Below are positions 1 through 12,800 of a stretch of DNA of 64,000 nucleotides, piece after piece. The notes below the pieces were generated by a model, which was given only the letters and a program-made list of their open reading frames with translations, did no database searches and was not told the origin of the DNA. The stretch is taken from positions 174,200,235-174,264,234 of the forward strand of contig OW799233.1 of NCBI GenBank assembly GCA_941918925.1, read 5' to 3'. The number at the start of each line of letters is the position of its first letter. Within the stretch, counting starts at the first letter, position 1. This stretch comes from Phyto melanocephala. Taxonomy: Eukaryota > Arthropoda > Insecta > Diptera > Rhinophoridae. Both the position numbers and the translations under genes were made by a program.

Positions 1-672
1 AATTGCATAATCATCAGAGTTCAATATGTGCGCAAAGTTTCAGAAAAATCGATCTAGTTCAAGTAGCTAAAAATGATAACTAATTTTTTATGGGCGTAAA
101 CCCGCCCAATTTTTAATACCCATAAACACTCCCTGGAAAGTGTACAACAACTTGCCAAAGCTTGAGTCCGATCGGCTTTACTGTTTCGGAGTCTATAGCT
201 AACAGAGTTTCACTTTTACATATCGTCGTTCGTAAATTATTGTGTTCTAAATGTATGGGTTTTATATGCCACATAGAACACAATAATTTACGAGGGACGA
301 TATATAGATAAAAGTTAGCAAAAAATATTGTTAAAAAAAACTACTTTTTGCCTACTCTGAAATAGGCACCAGTTAAAATCATATAGATCAGCTTAAACCC
401 AGTATCCAAATTAATACCACACAGAGCTTAATAAATTTTTTTTATTTAATAGTTGACTTACATTAACCAATTTATTTAATATTCAATACCAAAGCGTAAA
501 AAACACTTTCATGTACTACGCAAAAATGTTACTTATTTCGGTTTAGTGTTTTGCACAAAAACTTGTTTACCTCAGACACACATGACATACAAACAACTTG
601 TGTAGTTTTAAACCTTTGCCTTTACTTACCTATTTTCCCCTTTCGTTTATAAACTTAAAAAAACATTTACAG
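1..672. other. Syn intron with Helitron-like fragment and long hairpin
   Basis: Positions 1-~200 resemble 37600-37680 (shared phrase around CTCAATATGTGYGCAAAGTTT and AGAAAAATCG), a Helitron-like repeat body. A hairpin with 28-bp arms occupies 221-302. The rest (310-660) is AT-rich with no recognised content. Confidence 0.6.
221..302. repeat. Near-perfect hairpin, 28-bp arms, 26-nt loop
   Basis: Arm 221-248 is the reverse complement of 275-302 with two mismatches (around GTTCG versus CGAGG). The core ATTATTGTGTTCT pairs with AGAACACAATAAT. Possibly the remains of a foldback element. Confidence 0.75.
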
Positions 673-816
673 ATTCCTCGCATGTTTCGACCAGATTTTG
701 TGCTCATACGTCAGCCACCCCGTGATGGATCGAACGATTTTCGTTCAACAATTTTGGGCTTAAAATATGGTGGAGTGCCAAGCATTAATTCTTTACATTC
801 GATATATCAATTCCAG
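673..816 (+). CDS. Syn: Syn exon A (start of C domain)
   Basis: 48 codons between an acceptor (TTTACAG ends at 672) and a donor (GTAAGA from 817). Encodes the start of the synapsin C domain, with [12 protein letters not shown] and [20 protein letters not shown]. The reading frame also runs upstream to an ATG at 598, but that part is intron by splice consensus and by homology. Earlier Syn exons must lie before the window. Confidence 0.93.
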
Positions 817-3800
817 GTAAGAAGAGAATTAATATTCATGTGAAAGTTGTATTGAAATATTTTAAAACTTAATTTTTATTAAAGGATAAGCCCTGGGTTT
901 TCGCACACTTGCAACAACTTCAGCGACGCATGGGCAAAGATGCTTTTCCATTAATCGATCAGTCATTCTTTCCATCGGCCAAATATTTGGTAAGTCTTAA
1001 CAACAAAATTTAATTGATTTATTTAAACATTTATTTTAAATATTTATAATTTGAAAAGATAATTTTATTTTATTAAAATAACGATTTACAATGCTGCTTT
1101 CGAATTCATGGCAACTGTAATTTGGCAGTTATTAAGTCCTCGTCCATATTATGGAACATTAAATGCAAGAACTTTTTAAATTCTCTTTTTACCTTGCATT
1201 GGTGTCCACACAGTGAGACTCGGCTTACGAAACTTATTTGTTTAGAAACAATGAATTGCATGCACAAAAGACATTGTACCCGTTTCCAATGTTTTTTTTT
1301 TGCTTTCATTAACAAACTTAAAAAAATTTGCAACAAATGTTTTATAATGTGGAGGTCGCATTTCTTGTCAGTGACTATTCTGTTGCGAATTTTTTAAAAC
1401 ATGTGGCAACATTTAAGCTTTTTTTATTAAGAAAATTGTCAAGCCTATATAAAAAGTAAACAAGTTTTTTTCAAATTGTTAAGATCAGTTTTTTTTTTTT
1501 TAAGGAACAAAAAAAATATATCGTGTCATGTGCAATAGTAGATGTGACAACTATCAATTTCAACGTAAATATCTAGAGTTGCAATTTAAAGTTTTTTCTA
1601 TTATTGTGTTGCGTAATAGTATTGTCAGTTGACCAAGAAAAGCACTGTAAATCATATTAAATTAAGAACTACTAAATACATACTAAATAATTAAAAAAAA
1701 ACAAAAAAAAAAAAACATTTTTTAAAATAATAAAACTTAAAACTACATCAACATAAATACATACATATAATTTAACTTACAAATAACATTTATTAAATAC
1801 GTATTAAAAGCAAGAAAAACGGTTAAAATTTACAACATTTTTTAAGGGAAACATGACACGTTTTAACCGGCATGTTCATTAATTTGACATGCACTCCTCA
1901 TACAGGGGCGTTCTTCTCCAACGACATTGGCGAATGGGTCCTTCGGGTGTGTAATACGTTGAAGGCATGCAGGCACTAAATTCGGTTTCACATTTAGCAA
2001 ACGGTGACCATTTACAACCGCTGGCTGACTCAACATGTACAAGACATCTATTGCCGAAACAGGGTTTTACCTAAAAAATATTGGGTAACGGTTGAAAGTA
2101 GGTATTTAGAAAAAAAAACCGGTAATAATATTTAAGTCTTAAGCTCAACTTCTTCTTACCTCACATCCGCATGCCTTACGATAGACACCCGAAAAGCCTT
2201 TCCTCTCAATAATGCTCATTTTCTGATACTCTTTGACATAGTGGCACAAGTTCAACTGCGACCCTCGACCAGCAATTACATACAATTTACCCAAAGTCAA
2301 GTCGACACCACACATACTGCTATCTAGCGGTGTTAGAATACGACCATGCCTCATAGTTTTATGGCCTTCAGGTGTCATCTATTCAAATAACATATTTAAT
2401 ATAAAAAAAACATAAAGAGATTATAATTAAAAGTTCTGTTAACAATTTAATAAAGCCAATAAAGGATGCATCAGATGTCGTACAAGTAAAAGCAATATTT
2501 GTATGATTTACATTTGAAACTTACCTTGTAGGATTTTTTTATTTCCACTTTGTAGGCGGCTAAATTTTTAACCAAACGTGTAGATTTTCGCAGGACACGT
2601 ACAACGACAACTGAAGAAATTAAAGAGAAAAAAAAAACATTTTTTACTTTTAACTTTTATTGTTTAACGAGTGTAGGCATTTGACTATTAAAAACAAGTT
2701 TTTATATTTTTTATATTACGATATGGGGGAAACTTTTACTTTCATTTAACATATAATCAGTGAATCTACATTTATAAAAATCAATGTGTGTTTATATGTT
2801 TGTTTGTTTGTTTGTTTGTTTGTTTGTGCTTTATAGACGGTTAAACGGCTGGACCGATTTCCTTGAAATTTTCACAGAATCTTTCTGTATGTCTGGAAGG
2901 AACTATAGGCTATACTTTGGTTTGAAATTGTAAGTGGGCGGGGTGCCACGCCCTATTAAAGAATAAGTATTAAATATTATATATCACAAAAGTTAATGCA
3001 GCTAGAGTCTTCAAATTAAGTACGGTAAACTTTGACATGCACACGAACATTTGGGTAAAAAATGGGCGGACTTTCAATAGCAGACGTGGCCACATGAATT
3101 AAATACTAAATTTCGTATAATTGGAAAACGATATTGATTAGAGTAGTAAAATTTTGCAAGAGCAACTTTGACACTCAAATAAACATTTCTGGAAAAAATA
3201 GTGGGCGTGGCAGCTCTCATAGCAATTGAATACTAAAATTCGTATATTGGGGAAGCGATAACAGTTAGAGTACCCAAATTTTGCACGAGAAGCTTTGACA
3301 TCTATATGACTATTTTGATAAGAAATGGATGGTGTAGTAATAGTGGGCGTGGCAACTGTCATATGAATTAAATACAAAAATTCGTATATCTGGGAAGCGA
3401 TAATAGTTAGAGTACCCAAATTTTGCAATAAATACTTTGACGTCTGTATGATTATTTGAATAAGAAATGCTTGATTTAGTAATAGTAGGCGTGGCACTTG
3501 CAAAATACATATATTTTTGAACTATTAAATTTTTATTTCATTACGATGGGGTGGCGAAGCACACCGGGTATTAGCTAGTATAATAACAAAAATTCTTCTT
3601 TAATTTAAATTTCCAGGGTACATTTTAATTTGTTAACAGTTTTTTTTTAAATTTCGAGTAAAAATTTTTATAAGCATAAAATTAGATTCTGGTGGTGTGT
3701 ATGTAGCAACGTTGTTTTGCCTGTTTAAAGCCAAATCTAAGGGATTTCTTCGACCAGATAGAAAGTACTTGGGAAAAATTTCTGAATTGAACGAACTGGA

Positions 3801-6800
3801 CACTGAAACTACAGACATGGAGGATGAGACCGCATAACATATTTTCCGCAGCTGCCCGGCACTTTGCACTAGAAGATTATGATTTATAAAGTGTGAATTG
3901 ACTATGCCAGTGGTCATTTGGAAGTCATTGTCGTGCAGGGTATTGGCCTATATTGGGCTATATTGACTTATATGCAATTTTCTGGTTACAAAAAATACCT
4001 ATTTAAGGTAGCAATGCATTCGGTCTAATACTAAAACTTTACTCATTGTACATTTTACCATTTTTATACCCCTCACCTGTGGTGCACAAGGGTATATATA
4101 GCATTAGCATTCCGCTTGTAATTACTACAATATTCCTTTTCGACCCCATAAAGTATATATTTTCTGACAGCTTATATCCAGGAATGACTCGCTATTGAAA
4201 TCCAGCATATTTTACCCTAAAAATTTCTGAGATATCAACAAGGAAACACTACCGCTTCTGTTTTTTTTATATTTTAACCATTGAAATCAAAACTTTCAGC
4301 CCTAGGAAAATTTATGGACATGTTAGTTACTATCTGTAGATAAGATGTGACCCTAGGGCCCTATTTGGACTAATCGGTAGAGTTATGGGCAAAAATATTT
4401 TTAAAAATATAAATTTTTTTTAATATATTAAGTTTCTTAAGCTCCTGATTTATTTTTGGACACGCTAAAGATACAACAATACAAGCCGTAGTCTCAAAAA
4501 CCAAGGCTGAGTAAATCTGCGAAATCGGTTTGAAACTAACTGAGCTATGAGCAAAAAATAAAATTTCTTCAATGTTTTTCCTAAAATTTACAAACGAAAA
4601 TCGATTTTTTTTAGATTCTGGACAACAGAAAGCAGCTTTTATAGAGACATCAAAAAATAGGACTTTAATAGAAAAATATAATACACTATAACGAAATCGA
4701 AAATCCATGATGGCCGCCACATGTGGGTCAAATCTAAATAAATAAAATATACCCCCTTTAACCCCTTCAATATTGATATAAAATGAAATGGTTTGTACAG
4801 TAGAATACAGAAATTATGAAATACTTAAAATATAAGATGGCACCCTAAACAAAATGGCGGAAAATTTTTATTTTCAACCTCATCAATATGTGTTTTCAAT
4901 GAAAGGTTTCACTAGTAGAATAGAGCTATTTACTATGTAAAAATTTAAGAATAAAGATGGCGTCGGATATAATGAAGAAAATGGCGTGTAATATTTAAAC
5001 GGAAATCTAGGCAAAGGTATGATGTGGTCACTATACCTATGATGGTAAAGAGGATTATTAGACTCGGCACGGCCGAATGTAACACACTTAAGGTCATGTC
5101 AGATAATAGTTTTGCTTTGCATTGCGTTATTAAGGGTGGTTCAATTTTAAGGGCCGATGTTGATTTTGAATAAAACACAAATTATTTAGGAAATTATAGG
5201 CATTTCTTTTTATCAAATATCGGTCAAATGTTCGGCGCGACCTCAGAGGCACACCTCCATTCGATGGTCCAATTTTTTAACGACAATGTTGGTGTTCAAT
5301 TGTTGGGCACGATGATCTTTTGCCACACTATCGCGAAAAACAGAAATGTTTTCCGTTTAACGAACTAAAAAGGCGTTCACAGATGTTTTCACATTTCATA
5401 CCCGTTTTGCTGAAATTTAAATATTTCTCACAATTCTCCCGATTGTAAATAAATTTTAACGATTATGTTGACCGAAAGAATCACGAAGTGAACGAAATGC
5501 ATTTTGATTTCAACGCCTATTTTCGTAATAAGATTGAATAACTTTAACACGTTGCTCGATTGTGTATGAAACGTAGAGAAAAAACTTGACGCTCAGGTGT
5601 GGTTCATATTCAACATCGGCCCTTAAAATTAACCCAACTCTTGAGGCAACTCTCATCCTTTTGCGCGCTTTGACAATCATTTGGCGAAATTTTCATTAAC
5701 TTTGTGTTAAAATAAAATAAACATTTGTAGCCGCTTTTATATTGTCAAAGTTTTTAATGTGTCATAAACTTCTTTCTTTACGTTTTTTTTTGTCAAAGTT
5801 AGAAACTTCACGCAAGGCGAAGAAGTTTTATCTGACATGGCCTTTACTTGTTGCGCTTATAATTAAAAGAAAAAAAAAATAACTTACCGAAATCTGCATT
5901 GCAATAGCTGGTTTGTGGATGGCTGGGCATGCAAGAGCATGCCGTCGTTGGTGTAGAATAAAATGCCACTACGGCCAGAAAAGCCAGAGTTAAAAAGCTT
6001 AAAATTTTTTTAGGTGAATGCATCATGGAAATGAAGAGGGGTAAAATCTGTAATAGATTAAGAGTTAATTAAAATATTAGAACTTAAGTAAAGAAAAAAA
6101 GTAGTTGAAAAATTCAAAAGCAACTAAGATTTATAAGGTACTCGTATCCAATCAGCTGATTGTTTTTGTATATAATTTATGAGTGACACCATTTTTTTTT
6201 TAAATTTTTTTGCATCTGTTTAAGTTATTTATTTTTGTTTTTGTTCTACAATAAATAATTTGCAGTTTCACTTGGGTTAAAATGTTTTTACATGTGCAGT
6301 TAAAAAATGTAACACATCTATGTGTTTTTAAGGCATTTTTATCGAGTAGAATTTCTTTAAAGACTTTGTTTGCTTTTTTTTAATTCAAACAGCAAAATAT
6401 ATTAAGCTACGGTCACATATATCAAATATTTGCTCAAATATGCGTGACTACTAATTCTGTTAAATGATTATTTAATTTAATGCAATTTTTCTTACATCAA
6501 ATAATGTCAAAACATAGAACAACAGATTAATATCGCAATTTGATCAAATCAAGACAATTTTTAATTAAATAAACATTTATTAATTATGGGAGAAATAAAT
6601 ATATTTTAATGGTCACGCTTATTTGAGCAAATATTTGCCATATGTGACCGTAGCTTTAGTATTAAAATTTAATAGTAATTTAAAAAGGTATATAAATTAA
6701 AGTGTAAAATTTTTGTTTGTATTTCGTAAAGATGCTTGTAATTAACTGTCTGTAGGTTTGTTTAAATGTGTTTGATTAAAAAAAAAACCGCAACTGTTAA

Positions 6801-9800
6801 ATAACCTTGATAAGATAGTGTACAAATATATTTATCACTCTTCACACATTTGTTTATTTCTAGTTACACCCTTCATCACGGGTGACAATGGTATATAAGT
6901 AGACTGCTCATGCCATTTGTAAATATTCGTTTGCAATTGAATTTTTCTTAAACCTGGGGCAAACTTGTGACATTCAAACGTGATTAAAATTTTAAAATTC
7001 TTATTAGAATCTACCAGAAGCACTGTAAACTCGATCGTTGAAGTAAAATTTTGATAGCGTTTGAATGCCGTAATTTGCCTCCTACTGATAGAAGACAAGA
7101 GGGCGTCATTTGTTTGTCCATGGTGCTAAAAACCAGCAATATCGACTTAGAAGTTGCAGAGATATCAGCAAAACATAACGGCCAATGTTTTTTCCTTAAT
7201 TTTTAACTCTCAACAATTTAGCGTAACTTTTGCTTTTATTGAAATAACATTTTTGGATCATCAAGTCATTAAAGCTCCTTAATGACTAATTCATAAAACG
7301 GATTGACAGTGTTAGTAATCTTTTCTAAAAAAAAATCTAAAAAATCCGTTTAAGCAAAATCAATTCATTTTGCTTCGAATTAAACGATTTGTTTCTAAAC
7401 TAAAGGATGGTCTAACCATAATCCACGATGATAATTCTAAGTCACACGTTAACTTCGAGTTTTTTGCCCAATTTAATTTGAAATATCTTTGTATCAGTGC
7501 TTGACAAATTTAACCATAAAGAGATACACAACTGAGCAGCGCTTTAAGATTGTTGAAGCCTTTTACGAAAATGGGCGTTCAAATCAAAATTCATTTCGTG
7601 CACTTCATGAATTTTTTAGTCAGTATATTCAACCAAATCTGTTTTCAGTTGGAAGTTTTGTGCGAAAACACCTGTGCATTTTCATCCGGTTCGTTCTGCG
7701 GAAAACATTTGTTGTTCACAGTAGAGTGGCAGAAGAGCCATCACAGTCAACCTGTCAACATTTCGCGAACATCAATTATGCAAATTTACACGCCTACAAG
7801 GTTCAATTACCTCAAGAGCTGAAGCCTACTGACCATTTCCAGCGTTGTCAATATGCCGAATGTTTGGTTGAACAGACTGAGTGAATGGTGATTTTACAAA
7901 AAAAAAAAAAAAAAAAAAAAATCATCTATAGCGACAAGGCACACTTTCACCTCAGTGGATTCACTAAAAAACAGGCTTACCGCTTTTGGGCAAATGATAA
8001 TCCACGAGAGATTGTTGAAGAACCGATGCTTCCACAAAGAGTAACTGTTTGGTGCGGTCAATGGGTTGGCAGAGTGATCGCGCCGAACTCCTTGGAAAAT
8101 GAGGTTGGCCAAACATTTACCGTGAATAGTGTTTGCTATGGCGAGATGGTAACGGACTTATTGTGTCCAGAAATTAAGGACATGTGGCTGGTTGTGTTTC
8201 CAGTACGGTGTTGCCACTTGCCACATAGCCAATTAAACAATGGCTCTGTTATCTCAGGTCGTGGCGATATTAATTGTCTGCCAGGATTATGTAGTTTTAA
8301 TTTTTTCTTTCGGATATTTAAAAAATAAAAAATGTGTTTCAATAAACCTAGAAACCTAGGATGAATTAATTCGGTATATTAACCCTTAATTATGTCTCAG
8401 TGTCATTTAAAATATGGACAGTCGGATGGAAGCATGCCACCGAAGCCGAGGCGAGCATTTGGCCGATATCTTGTTTTACAAAATAAAAATAATAAAATAG
8501 TATTAAAATATTTTTCTGAAAACTTTTTGCTTTCATTACTATTAACATCGTGCGTTTTAGTTGAACCATCCTGTATATGAAAAAAACTTTATTCGAAAAG
8601 AAATATTTATTGGATTAATATAATAATTGAATGAGATATAAGCGAAAGTCTTCTACTGCCTGTATTTTTGTTTTCCAAATATTGTAACACAAATATCCAT
8701 TTTCTGCAGCCTCTAGATAACTCTTAAGCTTTACTTTTACAATATATTGTAAATGGAAATTCTGAGACTAAGTAGACCAATACTTAGGAGACTAACCAGT
8801 GTAATTACAGATCATATGGAGTTGAGAACCCACCTAGCTCGCATGAAATTGTCTGACGAAACGACATGTAGAGCATGCGAGGAAGAGAATGAGACTTTGG
8901 TTCACTACCTCTGTCATTGTCGTGTGTTTTGGCATATTAAACGCGAAAATTTTACAGTGAATACTATGCCGAACTTGGAACATCTGGGGAACTCGAACTG
9001 GAGATCCATAAGGAATTACATTGAGGGGACTGGGTTGTTGGACTAGTCCGTTACTTATGGGAAATTATGATTATGGTTTTTGTTTTGGGAATTCCGTTTT
9101 CCATATGGAGCGCACAACATGCCAACTGGGCATAAGTGTATACCTGTTAAGACTTTTCAACCTAACCTAACCTAAACGAAATTTTTATTTGTAATTTTTG
9201 CAATAGTCGCATATCTTCATTGCTGAAGTGTATTAGAGATTTGAAACGGCCGATTACAACACTCTTTAATGTTTTCTTACCTAACTCATCATATAACGCA
9301 AAACTATTAAATGAAAAAAAATATTATTTTGACGTTTTTGTGAATCAGTAAAACCAAATGACGTAAAATATTTTAATAAAATATTTGTACTAACGTATAT
9401 TTGAGAAATTATCTCTGCTAAATTAAAAATATGGTGTAACGTTACTAGTTTTTATTTAAACTTTACGAACAACTTTTAGTATATTATTCGGATTAATTTC
9501 TGACAATCTTGCAATTTGTTAATTTAATTAATTAACTAAATAGTCTTCTTGTAACGTGTTTTGGGTTTGTGACGGTGATATATTTTGGGCTGACAACCTA
9601 TTATGATTTCTGTCAGCATGTCAGCATGGAGCGAATGCCATCGAAAGCTACACTTCAATCATCAACCGCGCAGGTTATTTTTATACCCTTCACACAGTGA
9701 AAAAGGGTATATATAGGTTTGTCATTCCGTGTGAAATTTCTACAATTTTCATTTCCGACCCCATAAAGTATATATTTTCTGAAAGCTTATGAATAGGGGA

Positions 9801-12800
9801 GTCGATTAAGCCCTGTCAGTCTGTCCGTCTGACCGTCTGTCCGTGTGTATGTTGAAATCAACTTTTTGAAGCCCCCCGATATCGCTTGGACCCGAGTGAG
9901 GTATTAAAATATCAGAAATATTCGGGAGTAGAACGGTATTGAAAATCAGAAACATCGGTACATAAACAACTAAGATATGAGCAAAAACCCACGACCACCT
10001 CGATTTTTTTGTTCACAAAAACAACATTACAACAACAACATACATACATACAAACGTGTATACTGGTTAGAGAAAACGTGGCATCGAATCCCAGCTGAGC
10101 CAAAAAAAAATTTTTTTTATATATTTTTTTTTTAATTTTTTTATTTTTATTTTTTATTTAATATATTATTTATATTTTTATTATTTTTTTTTAAATTTTT
10201 TTTTTAAATTTTTTTTTATTTTATATTTATTATATATATAATAATTTTTTTTTTAAATTTTTTTTTAATTTTTTTTTTTAATTTTTTTTTTTAATTATTT
10301 TTTTAAATTTTTTTTAAAATTTTTTTTTTATTTTTTTTTTAATTTTTTTTTAACATACATACGTAAATTTATAATTTTACAATGGGATGTTTTTATATAT
10401 GTATGTTTTTTATATGTATGTACGTATTTCATATGGAATGAATGGTGATATAAACTACTGTTATTGCATGACTACACGTTGTGAAGGGTATATAAGATTC
10501 GGCACGGCCGAATATAGCGCTCTTACTTGTTTATTTTTTTTTTGTTTGTAGGTCGTTTCTAAAATTCGGTTCTTATTTAGCTACCTCAAGTAAAATTACT
10601 TTGAAACGGATTCGGATTTTTTTTATGAAAATAGGAATCCAGAACGTGTCATTAAACCAAACTCTTTTTAAATGAGTCTGCTCAAGAACCGTCTGTTACT
10701 GATGTCTGATATTGATGATAATAAAGCTCTTACTGACTATGTGGAAACATGAGTTTGTAAAAGAACGGCGCAGTTTTAAAATTTAATAATTTTTTCATTT
10801 ATATATATTTTTTCAGATTATAAATATGCAAAATAAAATTTTTCCCCCCTAATATGAAAAGTAATGTCACTTAAATTACCCTCCTTTTCAGCTTTGCCAT
10901 GATGGGCTTGTTTTAGAGCATTTTTCATAACATCTTTCAAAATTTGTGGCTTTAGTGCTCGAATTTCGGCAAAAATGTTGACTTTGAGTGTAAGGATTGT
11001 CTTCCGCCTTTTAACATTTACTCGCTTCTTAAAATAAACCTTATGAAAATAGTCGTGTGCTGAATTTTTTAAAACTATTCGCTCTGAAAAAATTTTACTT
11101 ATATGATCCATTGTGTCTCGCCACTGACCAGGCTCTATTAAGCCAAAACCTAATCTTTGACCTGTTTTCAGGAGCAGAAAGTAGAACATTTTCTATTATA
11201 GACCGATACCGCTCTTTATTTACCGTTACAGCACTTCCATCTTCATTTTCGAAGACGTAAGGCATAATAATATTTTCAGATGTAATGCCACTCTATAGTG
11301 TAAAAAGATTTTGTAAAACAATACAATTTCATACATGTACTTTTTAAATGTTGTATATGATTCATACAGTATTTTTTTAGACAATTGTTTTGTTGAAATT
11401 ACTTAAAAATTGTTAACAAATTTCAATTTTCCCATTCCTGATTTCTTTATTTGCTTGACGTTTAACAAATAAATAAAGCAAAACTATATTTTAATAGACG
11501 ATACCAAATACAATAGGGTGTAGGGAACTGAACAATTATTCAAAATATTCTATAAAAATCAGGGTTTTGCAAAAATTTAATTACAACTAGACCGACAAAA
11601 CCGGTTTTCGAGTAATTCGAAAATACGATCTTTTATATTTGTTGCTGGTTTTAAATCGGGTTTTAAATTTCTTGGTTTTCTAATTATTCGAGAAACTGGT
11701 TTTCGTATCTCGAATAATTCGAGTGTTCCTTGCTATATACACAAATTTCGTATTAAACTTTTTTAAACTATGTATCTTTAGAATTTAGTTTCGTTTCCAA
11801 AACACTCGAGAGTTACTTAACTTTTTCCTCATACATTAGAATTTTTTTTTGCATACGGCTGTTATTTTTTTAAATTCTAAATTTTCAACTAAATTGATTA
11901 TATTAACAATAATTTTGCGTAAAAAACCGGTTATTCGGAACGGTTTTAGGTGTAAATAAACTGAAAACTGTGTTTTAGAAATAAGGCTTTTTGAGTTATT
12001 CGATATCCGGTTTTTCCTGTATGCCGAATATTTGATTACTTTAATTAAAACTGGAAAATTAAAAAAAAAAATCATTAATGTAAGACTCAAATTTTTAATT
12101 ACAAAATTCTGTGAGAATCTCAAATAAAAAATAAACACATATAAACGCAACTAAAAGTGGCTATTAAAATTCAGTTTTGTTTATTGACAAAATAATGTTG
12201 TGACTGGCCCTTTTAAGCGATGGGTAGAACGACACTAAAGTATCGTATGACGTTATATTATGTGTGTTTTGTGGCTAAATGGCCTGTTGTTTAATGCCTT
12301 TTTTATTGTTGTTTATACTGGGGGCGATATTTAAGCAAAAAAAAGCAAAAAAGCGTATTCATTTTGTTTATAAAATTTGTCAAATTTCCATAATTTTGAA
12401 ATTATTATATGCTCTTGCTGATTTTATTGGGAATTGTATCCTTCTTAATGGTTTTTGTATTTTTCAATTTCTGTATGTGCAAAAAAAAAAGAACGAAGAA
12501 AAAATATGAAAGCGACACGTTGTTCACTCGTAAAAACTGTCATAAAACGTCAAAAATTTGACAATTAAAACAAATTGGTTTAAATATTAATTGCATACAT
12601 ACATAATAATGTATGACCATAAGTACGTACATAAATGAATACTTATAAATATATTTCCAACCACAATTATTGTGATTAATAAACAGATTCCGTTTTAAAG
12701 GCATTTTCGTACAGATTATTAAGATTTGTTTCTTAAATGCAAAAATTGTTTACACAACTACAAATAATTTGTTTCAATTATGTACATGTGTGCATACATA

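Noticed and set aside
12279..12509. 76-codon frame with hydrophobic segments as a small membrane protein
   Set aside because: Composition follows T-rich DNA, and no homology, splice or promoter support is visible.
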